Source: Eledone cirrhosa (taxonomy: Eukaryota > Mollusca > Cephalopoda > Octopoda > Eledonidae). Taken from it: DNA of 64,000 bases. Location of the stretch: positions 21,645,798-21,709,797 of the forward strand of contig OZ024744.1 of NCBI GenBank assembly GCA_964016885.1, given 5' to 3'. Numbering within the stretch: position 1 is the first letter of the stretch; each line of letters starts with the position of its first letter. Shown piece after piece: positions 38,471 to 51,740 of the stretch. Under the pieces are notes generated by a model. The model saw only the letters and a list, made by a program, of their open reading frames with translations, was not told the origin of the DNA and ran no database searches. A program made the position numbers and the translations under genes.

Positions 38471-41400
38471 TATGACATATTCAGACAGTTAGAAGAGGTG
38501 ACAGGCACAACAGCTATGACATATTCAGAGAGAAGAGGTGACAGGCACAACAGCTATGCCATCTTCAGACTGTTAGAAGAGGTGGCAGCCACAACAGCTA
38601 TGACATCTTCAGACAGAAGAGGTGACAGCCACAACAGCTATGACATCTTCAGACTGTTAGAAGAGGTGACAGCCACAACAGCTATGACATCTTCAGACAG
38701 AAGAGGTGACAGCCACAACAGCTATGACATCTTCAGAGTGAAGAGGTGACAGGCACAACAGCTATGACATCTTCAGACAGAAGAGGTGACAGACACAACA
38801 GCTATAACATCTTCAGACAGTTAGAAGAGGTGACAGGCACAACAGCTATGACATCTTCAGAGAGTTAGAAGAGGTGACAGCCACAACAGCTATGACTTCT
38901 TCAGACAGTTAGAAGAGGTGACAGCCACAACAGCTATGACGTCTTCAGACAGTTAGAAGAGGTGACAGCAACAACAGCTATGACATATTCAGACAAAAGA
39001 GGTGACAGGCACAACAGCTATGCCATCTTCAGAGAGTTAGAAGAGGTGACAGGCACAACAGCTATGACATCTTTAGAGAGAAGAGGTGACAGCCACAACA
39101 GCTATGACATCTTCAGACAGTTAGAAGAGGTGACAGCCTCAACAGCTATGACATCTTCAGACAGTTAAAAGAGGTGACAGATACAACAGTTGTGATATCT
39201 TCAGACAGTTAGAAGAGGTGACAGCCACAACAGCTATGACATCTTCAGACAGTTAGAAGAGGTGACAGGCACAACAGCTATGACATCTTCAGACAGTTAG
39301 AAGAGGTGACAGGCACAACAGCTATGACATGTTCTGTCAGTTAGAAGAGGTAACAGCCACAACAGCTATGACATCTTCAGACAGTTAAAAGAGGTGACAG
39401 GCACAACAGCTGTGACATCTTCAGACAGTTAGAAGAGGTGACAGCCACAACAGCTATGACATCTTCAGACAGTTAGAAGAGGTGACAGGCACAACAGCTA
39501 TGACATATTCAGAGAGAAGAGGTGACAGGTACAACAGCTATGACATCTTCAGACTGTTAGAAGAGGTGGCAGCCACAACAGCTATGACATCTTCAGACAG
39601 AAGAGGTGACAGCCACAACAGCTATGACATCTTCAGACTGTTAGAAGAGGTGACAGCCACAACAGCTATGACATCTTCAGACAGAAGAGGTGACAGCCAC
39701 AACAGCTATGACATCTTCAGAGTGAAGAGGTGACAGGCACAACAGCTATGACATCTTCAGACAGAAGAGGTGACAGACACAACAGCTATAACATCTTCAG
39801 ACAGTTAGAAGAGGTGACAGTCACAACAGCTTTGACATCTTCAGACAGTTAGAAGAGGTGACAGGCACAACAGCTATGACATCTTCAGAGAGTTAGAAGA
39901 GGTGACAGCCACAACAGCTATGACTTCTTCAGACAGTTAGAAGAGGTGACAGCCACAACAGCTATGACGTCTTCAGACAGTTAGAAGAGGTGACAGCAAC
40001 AACAGCTATGACATATTCAGACAAAAGAGGTGACAGGCACAACAGCTATGCCATCTTCAGAGAGTTAGAAGAGGTGACAGGCACAACAGCTATGACATCT
40101 TTAGAGAGAAGAGGTGACAGCCACAACAGCTATGACATCTTCAGACAGTTAGAAGAGGTGACAGCCTCAACAGCTATGACATCTTCAGACAGTTAAAAGA
40201 GGTGACAGATACAACAGTTGTGATATCTTCAGACAGTTAGAAGAGGTGACAGGCACAACAGCTATGACATCTTCAGAGAGAAGAGGTGACAGGCACAACA
40301 GCTATGACATCTTCAGACAGTTAGAAGAGGTGACAGGCACAACAGCTATGACATCTTCAAACAGTGAGTAGAGGTGACAGCCACAACAGCTATGACATCT
40401 TCAGACTATTAGAAGAGGTGAAAGCCACAACAGCTATGACATCTTCAGACAGAAGAGGTGACAGCCACAACAGCTATGACATCTTCAGACTGTTAGAAGA
40501 GGTGACCACCACAACAGCTATAACATCTTCAGACAGTTAGAAGAGGTGACAGGCACAACAGCTATGACATCTTCAGACAGTTACAAGAGGTGACAGGCAC
40601 AACAGCTATGACATATTCTGTCAGTTAGAAGAGGTGACAGCCACAACAGCTATGACATCTTCAGACAGTTAAAAGAGGTGACAGGCACAACAGATGTGAC
40701 ATCTTCAGACAGTTAGAAGAGGTGACAGCCACAACAGCTATGACATCTTCAGACAGTTAGAATAGGTGACAGGCACAACAGCTGTGACATATTCAGAGAG
40801 AAGAGGTGACAGGCACAACAGCTATGACATCTTCAGACTGTTAGAAGAGGTGGCAGCCACAACAGCTATGACATCTTCAGACAGAAGAGGTGACAGCCAC
40901 AACAGCTATGACATCTTCAGAGTGTTAGAAGAGGTGACAGCCACAACAGCTATGACATCTTCAGACAGAAGAGGTGACAGCCACAACAGCTATGACATCT
41001 TCAGAGTGAAGAGGTGACAGGCACAACAGCTATGACATCTTCAGACAGAAGAGGTGACAGACACAACAGCTATAACATCTTCAGACAGTTAGAAGAGGTG
41101 ACAGGCACAACAGCTATGACATCTTCAGACAGTTAGAAGAGGTGACAGGCACAACAGCTATGACATCTTCAGAGAGTTAGAAGAGGTGACAGCCACAAGA
41201 GCTATGACTTCTTCAGACAGTTAGAAGAGGTGACAGCCACAACAGCTTTGACATATTCAGACAAAAGTGGTGACAGGCACAACAGCTATGCCATCTTCAG
41301 AGAGTTAGAAGAGGTGACAGGCACAACAGCTATGACATATTTAGAGAGAAGAGGTGACAGCCACAACAGCTATGACATCTTCAGGCAGTTAGAAGAGGTG

Positions 41401-44400
41401 ACAGCCTCAACAGCTATGACATCTTCAGACAGTTAAAAGAGGTGACAGAAACAACAGTTGTGACATCTTCAGACAGTTAGAAGAGGTGACAGCCACAACA
41501 GCTATGACATCTTCAGACAGTTAGAAGAGGTGACAGGCACAACAGCTATGACATCTTCAGAGAGAAGAGGTGACAGGCACAACAGCTATTACATCTTCAG
41601 ACAGTTAGAAGAGGTGACAGGCACAACAGCTATGACTTCTTCAGACAGTTAGAAGAGGTGACAGCCACAACAGCTATGACATATTCAGACAGTTAGAAGA
41701 GGTGACAGGCACAACAGCTATGACATCTTCAGAGAGAAGAGGTGACAGGCACAACAGCTATGACATCTTCAGAGAGAAGAGGTGACAGGCACAACAGCTA
41801 TTACATCTTCAGACAGTTAAAAGAGGTGACAGGCACAACAGATGTGACATCTTCAGACAGTTAGAAGAGGTGACAGCCACAACAGCTATGACATCTTCAG
41901 ACAGTTAGAAGAGGTGACAGGCACAACAGCTATGACATATTCAGACTGTTAGAAGAGGTGGCAGCCACAACAGCTATGACATCTTCAGACAGAAGAGGTG
42001 ACAACCACAACAGCTATGACATCTTCAGACTGTTAGAAGAGGTGACAGCCACAACAGCTATGACATCTTCAGACAGAAGAGGTGACAGCCACAACAGCTA
42101 TGACATCTTCAGAGTGAAGAGGTGACAGGCACAACAGCTATGACATCTTCAGACAGAAGAGGTGACAGACACAACAGCTATAACATCTTCAGAGAGTTAG
42201 AAGAGGTGACAGTCACAACAGCTTTGACATCTTCAGACAGTTAGAAGAGGTGACAGGCACAACAGCTATGACATCTTCAGAGAGTTAGAAGAGGTGACAG
42301 CCACAACAGCTATGACTTCTTCAGACAGTTAGAATAGGTGACAGCCACAACAGCTTTGACGTCTTCAGACAGTTAGAAGAGGTGACAGCAACAACAGCTA
42401 TGACATATTCAGACAAAAGAGGTGACAGGCACAACAGCTATGCCATCTTCAGAGAGTTAGAAGAGGTGACAGGCACAACAGCTATGACATCTTTAGAGAG
42501 AAGAGGTGACAGCCACAACAGCTATGACATCTTCAGACAGTTAGAAGAGGTGACAGCCTCAACAGCTATGACATCTTCAGACAGTTAGAAGAGGTGACAG
42601 CCACAACAGCTATGACATCTTCAGACAGTTAGAAGAGGTGACAGGCACAACAGCTATGACATCTTCAGAGAGAAGAGGTGACAGGCACAACAGCTATTAC
42701 ATCTTCAGACAGTTAGAAGAGGTGACAGGCACAACAGCTATGACTTCTTCAGACAGTTAGAAGAGGTGACAGCCACAACAGCTATGACATATTCAGACAA
42801 AAGAGGTGACAGGCACAACAGCTATGCCATCTTCAGAGAGTTAGAAGAGGTGACAGGCACAACAGCTATGACATCTTCAGACAGAAGAGGTGACAGCCAC
42901 AACAGCTATGACATCTTCAGACTATTAGAATAGGTGAAAGCCACAACAGCTATGACATCTTCAGACAGAAGAGGTGACAGCCACAACAGCTATGACATCT
43001 TCAGACAGTTAGAAGAGGTGACAGGCACAACAGCTATGACATATTCTGTCAGTTAGAAGAGGTGACAGCCATAACAGCTATGACATCTTCAGACAGTTAA
43101 AAGAGGTGACAGGCACAACAGCTGTGACATCTTCAGACAGTTAGAAGAGGTGACAGCCACAACAGCTATAACATCTTCAGATAGTTAGAAGAGGTGACAG
43201 GCACAACAGCTATGACATCTTCAGACAGTTAGAAGAGGTGACAGGCACAACAGCTATGACATGTTCTGTCAGTTAGAAGAGGTGACACCCACAACAGCTA
43301 TGACATCTTCAGACAGTTAAAAGAGGTGACAGGCACAACAGATGTGACATCTTCAGACAGTTAGAAGAGGTGACAGCCACAACAGCTATGACATCTTCAG
43401 ACAGTTAGAAGAGGTGACAGGCACAACAGCTATGACATATTCAGACTGTTAGAAGAGGTGGCAGCCACAACAGCTATGACATCTTCAGACAGAAGAGGTG
43501 ACAACCACAACAGCTATGACATCTTCAGACTGTTAGAAGAGGTGACAGCCACAACAGCTATGACATCTTCAGACAGAAGAGGTGACAGCCACAACAGCTA
43601 TGACATCTTCAGAGTGAAGAGGTGACAGGCACAACAGCTATGACATCTTCAGACAGAAGAGGTGACAGACACAACAGCTATAACATCTTCAGACAGTTAG
43701 AAGAGGTGACAGTCACAACAGCTTTGACATCTTCAGACAGTTAGAAGAGGTGACAGGCACAACAGCTATGACATCTTCAGAGAGTTAGAAGAGGTGACAG
43801 CCACAACAGCTATGACTTCTTCAGACAGTTAGAAGAGGTGACAGCCACAACAGCTATGACGTCTTCAGACAGTTAGAAGAGGTGACAGCAACAACAGCTA
43901 TGACATATTCAGACAAAAGAGGTGACAGGCACAACAGCTATGCCATCTTCAGAGAGTTAGAAGAGGTGACAGGCACAACAGCTATGACATCTTTAGAGAG
44001 AAGAGGTGACAGCCACAACAGCTATGACATCTTCAGACAGTTAGAAGAGGTGACAGCCTCAACAGCTATGACATCTTCAGACAGTTAAAAGAGGTGACAG
44101 ATACAACAGTTGTGATATCTTCAGACAGTTAGAAGAGGTGACAGCCACAACAGCTATGACATCTTCAGACAGTTAGAAGAGGTGACAGGCACAACAGCTA
44201 TGACCTCTTCAGAGAGAAGAGGTGACAGGCACAACAGCTATGACATCTTCAGACAGTTAGAAGAGGTGACAGGCACAACAGCTATGACATCTTCAAACAG
44301 TGAGTAGAGGTGACAGCCACAACAGCTATGACATCTTCAGACTATTAGAAGAGGTGAAAGCCACAACAGCTATGACATCTTCAGACAGAAGAGGTGACAG

Positions 44401-46854
44401 CCACAACAGCTATGACATCTTCAGACTGTTAGAAGAGGTGACCACCACAACAGCTATAACATCTTCAGACAGTTAGAAGAGGTGACAGGCACAACAGCTA
44501 TGACATCTTCAGACAGTTAGAAGAGGTGACAGGCACAACAGCTATGACATATTCTGTCAGTTAGAAGAGGTGACAGCCACAACAGCTATGACATCTTCAG
44601 ACAGTTAAAAGAGGTGACAGGCACAACAGATGTGACATCTTCAGACAGTTAGATGAGGTGACAGCCACAACAGCTATGACATCTTCAGACAGTTAGAATA
44701 GGTGACAGGCACAACAGCTATGACATCTTCAGACAGAAGAGGTGACAGCCACAACAGCTATGACATCTTCAGAGTGTTAGAAGAGGTGACAGCCACAACA
44801 GCTATGACATCTTCAGACAGAAGAGGTGACAGCCACAACAGCTATGACATCTTCAGAGTGAAGAGGTGACAGGCACAACAGCTATGACATCTTCAGACAG
44901 AAGAGGTGACAGACACAACAGCTATAACATCTTCAGACAGTTAGAAGAGGTGACAGGCACAACAGCTATGACATCTTCAGACAGTTAGAAGAGGTGACAG
45001 GCACAACAGCTATGACATCTTCAGAGAGTTAGAAGAGGTGACAGCCACAACAGCTATGACTTCTTCAGACAGTTAGAAGAGGTGACAGCCACAACAGCTA
45101 TGACATATTCAGACAAAAGTGGTGACAGGCACAACAGCTATGCCATCTTCAGAGAGTTAGAAGAGGTGACAGGCACAACAGCTATGACATCTTTAGAGAG
45201 AAGAGGTGACAGCCACAACAGCTATGACATCTTCAGGCAGTTAGAAGAGGTGACAGCCTCAACAGCTATGACATCTTCAGACAGTTAAAAGAGGTGACAG
45301 AAACAACAGTTGTGACATCTTCAGACAGTTAGAAGAGGTGACAGCCACAACAGCTATGACATCTTCAGACAGTTAGAAGAGGTGACAGGCACAACAGCTA
45401 TGACATCTTCAGAGAGAAGAGGTGACAGGCACAACAGCTATTACATCTTCAGACAGTTAGAAGAGGTGACAGGCACAACAGCTATGACTTCTTCAGACAG
45501 TTAGAAGAGGTGACAGCCACAACAGCTATGACATATTCAGACAAAAGAGGTGACAGGCACAACAGCTATGCCATCTTCAGAGAGTTAGAAGAGGTGACAG
45601 GCACAACAGCTATGACATCTTCAGACAGAAGAGGTGACAGCCACAACAGCTATGACATCTTCAGACTATTAGAAGAGGTGAAAGCCACAACAGCTATGAC
45701 ATCTTCAGACAGAAGAGGTGACAGCCACAACAGCTATGACATCTTCAGACAGTTAGAAGAGGTGACAGGCACAACAGCTATGACATATTCTGTCAGTTAG
45801 AAGAGGTGACAGCCACAACAGCTATGACATCTTCAGACAGTTAAAAGAGGTGACAGGCACAACAGCTGTGACATCTTCAGACAGTTAGAAGAGGTGACAG
45901 CCACAACAGCTATAACATCTTCAGATAGTTAGAAGAGGTGACAGGCACAACAGCTATGACATCTTCAGACAGTTAGAAGAGGTGACAGGCACAACAGCTA
46001 TGACATGTTCTGTCAGTTAGAAGAGGTGACACCCACAACAGCTATGACATCTTCAGACAGTTAAAAGAGGTGACAGGCACAACAGATGTGACATCTTCAG
46101 ACAGTTAGAAGAGGTGACAGCCACAACAGCTATGACATCTTCAGACAGTTAGAAGAGGTGACAGGCACAACAGCTATGACATATTCAGACTGTTAGAAGA
46201 GGTGGCAGCCACAACAGCTATGACATCTTCAGACAGAAGAGGTGACAGCCACAACAGCTATGACATCTTCAGACTGTTAGAAGAGGTGACAGCCACAACA
46301 GCTATGACATCTTCAGACAGAAGAGGTGACAGCCACAACAGCTATGACATCTTCAGAGTGAAGAGGTGACAGGCACAACAGCTATGACATCTTCAGACAG
46401 AAGAGGTGACAGACACAACAGCTATAACATCTTCAGACAGTTAGAAGAGGTGACAGTCACAACAGCTTTGACATCTTCAGAGAGAAGAGGTGACAGGCAC
46501 AACAGCTATTACATCTTCAGACAGTTAGAAGAGGTGACAGCCACAACAGCTATGACTTCTTCAGACAGTTAGAAGAGGTGACAGCCACAACAGCTGTGAC
46601 GTCTTCAGACAGTTAGAAGAGGTGACAGCAACAACAGCTATGACATATTCAGACAAAAGAGGTGACAGGCACAACAGCTATGCCATCTTCAGAGAGTTAG
46701 AAGAGGTGACAGGCACAACAGCTATGACATCTTTAGAGAGAAGAGGTGACAGCCACAACAGCTATGACATCTTCAGACAGTTAGAAGAGGTGACAGCCTC
46801 AACAGCTATGACATCTTCAGACAGTTAAAAGATCTGACAGATACAACAGTTGTG

Positions 46855-49250
46855 ATATCTTCAGACAGTTAGAAGAGGTGACAGCCACAACAGCTATGAC
46901 ATCTTCAGACAGTTAGAAGAGGTGACAGGCACAACAGCTATGACATCTTCAGAGAGAAGAGGTGACAGGCACAACAGCTATGACATCTTCAGACAGTTAG
47001 AAGAGGTGACAGGCACAACAGCTATGACATCTTCAAACAGTGAGTAGAGGTGACAGCCACAACAGCTATGACATCTTCAGACTATTAGAAGAGGTGAAAG
47101 CCACAACAGCTATGACATCTTCAGACAGAAGAGGTGACAGCCACAACAGCTATGACATCTTCAGACTGTTAGAAGAGATGACCACCACAGCAGCTATAAC
47201 ATCTTCAGACAGTTAGAAGAGGTGACAGGCACAACAGCTATGACATCTTCAGACAGTTAGAAGAGGTGACAGGCACAACAGCTATGACATATTCTGTCAG
47301 TTAGAAGAGGTGACAGCCACAACAGCTATGACATCTTCAGACAGTTAAAAGAGGTGACAGGCACAATAGCTGTGACATCTTCAGACAGTTAGAAGAGGTG
47401 ACAGCCACAACAGCTATGACATCTTCAGACAGTTAGAATAGGTGACAGGCACAACAGCTATGACATATTCAGAGAGAAGAGGTGACAGGCACAACAGCTA
47501 TGACATCTTCAGACTGTTAGAAGAGGTGGCAGCCACAACAGCTATGACATCTTCAGACAGAAGAGGTGACAGCCACAACAGCTATGACATCTTCAGAGTG
47601 TTAGAAGAGGTGACAGCCACAACAGCTATGACATCTTCAGACAGAAGAGGTGACAGCCACAACAGCTATGACATCTTCAGACAGAAGAGGTGACAGACAC
47701 AACAGCTATAACATCTTCAGACAGTTAGAAGAGGTGACAGGCACAACAGCTATGACATCTTCAGACAGTTAGAAGAGGTGACAGGCACAACAGCTATGAC
47801 ATCTTCAGAGAGTTAGAAGAGGTGACAGCCACAACAGCTATGACTACTTCAGACAGTTACAAGAGGTGACAGCCACAACAGCTATGACATATTCAGACAA
47901 AAGTGGTGACAGGCACAACAGCTATGCCATCTTCAGAGAGTTAGAAGAGGTGACAGGCACAACAGCTATGACATCTTTAGAGAGAAGAGGTGACAGCCAC
48001 AACAGCTATGACATCTTCAGGCAGTTAGAAGAGGTGACAGCCTCAACAGCTATGACATCTTCAGACAGTTAAAAGAGGTGACAGAAACAACAGTTGTGAC
48101 ATCTTCAGACAGTTAGAAGAGGTGACAGCCACAACAGCTATGACATCTTCAGACAGTTAGAAGAGGTGACAGGCACAACAGCTATGACATCTTCAGAGAG
48201 AAGAGGTGACAGGCACAACAGCTATTACATCTTCAGACAGTTAGAAGAGGTGACAGGCACAACAGCTATGACTTCTTCAGACAGTTAGAAGAGGTGACAG
48301 CCACAACAGCTATGACATATTCAGACAAAAGAAGTGACAGGCACAACAGCTATGCCATCTTCAGAGAGTTAGAAGAGGTGACAGGCACAACAGCTATGAC
48401 ATCTTCAGACAGAAGAGGTGACAGCCACAACAGCTATGACATCTTCAGACTATTAGAAGAGGTGAAAGCCACAACAGCTATGACATCTTCAGACAGAAGA
48501 GGTGACAGCCACAACAGCTATGACATCTTCAGACAGTTAGAAGAGTTGACAGGCACAACAGCTATGACATATTCTGTCAGTTAGAAGAGGTGACAGCCAC
48601 AACAGCTATGACATCTTCAGACAGTTAAAAGAGGTGACAGGCACAACAGCTGTGACATCTTCAGACAGTTAGAAGAGGTGACAGCCACAACAGCTATGAC
48701 ATCTTCAGACAGTTAGAAGAGGTGACAGGCACAACAGCTATGACATATTCAGAGAGAAGAGGTGACAGGCACAACAGCTATGACATCTTCAGACTGTTAG
48801 AAGAGGTGGCAGCCACAACAGCTATGACATCTTCAGACAGAAGAGGTGACACCCACAACAGCTATGACATCTTCAGACTGTTAGAAGAGGTGACAGCCAC
48901 AACAGCTATGACATCTTCAGACAGAAGAGGTGACAGCCACAACAGCTATGACATCTTCAGAGTGAAGAGGTGACAGGCACAACAGCTATGACATCTTCAG
49001 ACAGAAGAGGTGACAGACACAACAGCTATAACATCTTCAGACATTTAGAAGAGGTGACAGGCACAACAGCTATGACATCTTCAGACAGTTAGAAGAGGTG
49101 ACAGGCACAACAGCTATGACCTCTTCAGAGAGTTAGAAGAGGTGACAGCAACAACAGCTATGACATCTTCATACAGTTAGAAGAGGTGACAGCAACAACA
49201 GCTATGACATCTTTAGACAGTTAGAAGAGGTGACAGCCACAACAGCTATG
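46855..49250. repeat. 2.4-kb tandem duplication, copy 1
   Basis: Offset 2,396 at the left end (the ACCACCACAGCAGC unit at 47,181 and 49,577), rising to 2,484 after an 88-bp gain in copy 2 (47,442 to 49,926, 47,866 to 50,350, 48,294 to 50,778, 48,722 to 51,206). Copy 1 ends in a short piece of B-type sequence (49,141-49,250, with CTTCATACAG at 49,167). Confidence 0.85.
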
Positions 49251-51740
49251 ACATCTTCAGACAGTTAGAAGAGGTGACAGCCACAACAGCTATGACATCT
49301 TCAGACAGTTAGAAGAGGTGACAGGCACAACAGCTATGACATCTTCAGAGAGAAGAGGTGACAGGCACAACAGCTATGACATCTTCAGACAGTTAGAAGA
49401 GGTGACAGGCACAACAGCTATGACATCTTCAAACAGTGAGTAGAGGTGACAGCCACAACAGCTATGACATCTTCAGACTATTAGAAGAGGTGAAAGCCAC
49501 AACAGCTATGACATCTTCAGACAGAAGAGGTGACAGCCACAACAGCTATGACATCTTCAGACTGTTAGAAGAGATGACCACCACAGCAGCTATAACATCT
49601 TCAGACAGTTAGAAGAGGTGACAGGCACAACAGCTATGACATCTTCAGACAGTTAGAAGAGGTGACAGGCAAAACAGCTATGACATATTCTGTCAGTTAG
49701 AAGAGGTGACAGCCACAACAGCTATGACATCTTCAGACAGTTAAAAGAGGTGACAGGCACAATAGCTGTGACATCTTCAGACAGTTAGAAGAGGTGACAG
49801 CCACAACAGCTATGACATCTTCAGACAGTTAAAAGAGGTGACAGGCACAATAGCTGTGACATCTTCAGACAGTTAGAAGAGGTGACAGCCACAACAGCTA
49901 TGACATCTTCAGACAGTTAGAATAGGTGACAGGCACAACAGCTATGACATATTCAGAGAGAAGAGGTGACAGGCACAACAGCTATGACATCTTCAGACTG
50001 TTAGAAGAGGTGGCAGCCACAACAGCTATGACATCTTCAGACAGAAGAGGTGACAGCCACAACAGCTATGACATCTTCAGAGTGTTAGAAGAGGTGACAG
50101 CCACAACAGCTATGACATCTTCAGACAGAAGAGGTGACAGCCACAACAGCTATGACATCTTCAGACAGAAGAGGTGACAGACACAACAGCTATAACATCT
50201 TCAGACAGTTAGAAGAGGTGACAGGCACAACAGCTATGACATCTTCAGACAGTTAGAAGAGGTGACAGGCACAACAGCTATGACATCTTCAGAGAGTTAG
50301 AAGAGGTGACAGCCACAACAGCTATGACTACTTCAGACAGTTAGAAGAGGTGACAGCCACAACAGCTATGACATATTCAGACAAAAGTGGTGACAGGCAC
50401 AACAGCTATGCCATCTTCAGAGAGTTAGAAGAGGTGACAGGCACAACAGCTATGACATCTTTAGAGAGAAGAGGTGACAGCCACAACAGCTATGACATCT
50501 TCAGGCAGTTAGAAGAGGTGACAGCCTCAACAGCTATGACATCTTCAGACAGTTAAAAGAGGTGACAGAAACAACAGTTGTGACATCTTCAGACAGTTAG
50601 AAGAGGTGACAGCCACAACAGCTATGACATCTTCAGACAGTTAGAAGAGGTGACAGGCACAACAGCTATGACATCTTCAGAGAGAAGAGGTGACAGGCAC
50701 AACAGCTATTACATCTTCAGACAGTTAGAAGAGGTGACAGGCACAACAGCTATGACTTCTTCAGACAGTTAGAAGAGGTGACAGCCACAACAGCTATGAC
50801 ATATTCAGACAAAAGAAGTGACAGGCACAACAGCTATGCCATCTTCAGAGAGTTAGAAGAGGTGACAGGCACAACAGCTATGACATCTTCAGACAGAAGA
50901 GGTGACAGCCACAACAGCTATGACATCTTCAGACTATTAGAAGAGGTGAAAGCCACAACAGCTATGACATCTTCAGACAGAAGAGGTGACAGCCACAACA
51001 GCTATGACATCTTCAGACAGTTAGAAGAGTTGACAGGCACAACAGCTATGACATATTCTGTCAGTTAGAAGAGGTGACAGCCACAACAGCTATGACATCT
51101 TCAGACAGTTAAAAGAGGTGACAGGCACAACAGCTGTGACATCTTCAGACAGTTAGAAGAGGTGACAGCCACAACAGCTATGACATCTTCAGACAGTTAG
51201 AAGAGGTGACAGGCACAACAGCTATGACATATTCAGAGAGAAGAGGTGACAGGCACAACAGCTATGACATCTTCAGACTGTTAGAAGAGGTGGCAGCCAC
51301 AACAGCTATGACATCTTCAGACAGAAGAGGTGACACCCACAACAGCTATGACATCTTCAGACTGTTAGAAGAGGTGACAGCCACAACAGCTATGACATCT
51401 TCAGACAGAAGAGGTGACAGCCACAACAGCTATGACATCTTCAGAGTGAAGAGGTGACAGGCACAACAGCTATGACATCTTCAGACAGAAGAGGTGACAG
51501 ACACAACAGCTATAACATCTTCAGACATTTAGAAGAGGTGACAGGCACAACAGCTATGACATCTTCAGACAGTTAGAAGAGGTGACAGGCACAACAGCTA
51601 TGACCTCTTCAGAGAGTTAGAAGAGGTGACAGCAACAACAGCTATGACATCTTCATACAGTTAGAAGAGGTGACAGCAACAACAGCTATGACATCTTTAG
51701 ACAGTTAGAAGAGGTGACAGCCACAACAGCTATGACATCT
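49251..51740. repeat. 2.4-kb tandem duplication, copy 2
   Basis: It follows copy 1 directly, with 2,396 bp of shared sequence plus the 88-bp insertion at 49,741-49,916. At its right end the sequence continues into long B-type DNA (GACGTGACAAGC near 51,756), which copy 1 lacks. Confidence 0.85.
49741..49916. repeat. 88-bp dimer duplicated in tandem
   Basis: TTAAAAGAGG at 49,741 and 49,829 begin two identical two-unit blocks, each with the rare CAATAGCTGTGAC variant. The single-copy version is at about 47,345. Gain of exactly two 44-bp units is the smallest clear duplication in the window. Confidence 0.88.

Larger units (their letters stand above)
20881..49170. repeat. Domain C: CTGTCAG family, rich in 40-mers
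   Basis: Diagnostic features are a fixed three-unit cassette (ATATTCTGTCAGTTAG or ATGTTCTGTCAGTTAG, then CAGTTAAAAGAGG, then CAGCTGTGACATC, or CAGATGTGACATC in some copies), AGACAAAAGAGG and AGAGTGAAGAGG units, and CAAACAGTGAGTAGAGG units. Short units make up about 29% here (17 of 58 in the 2,484-bp block at 47,442-49,925) against 13% in domain A. The domain is built from nested recent copies, listed separately. No gene or regulatory element is visible. Confidence 0.85.
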
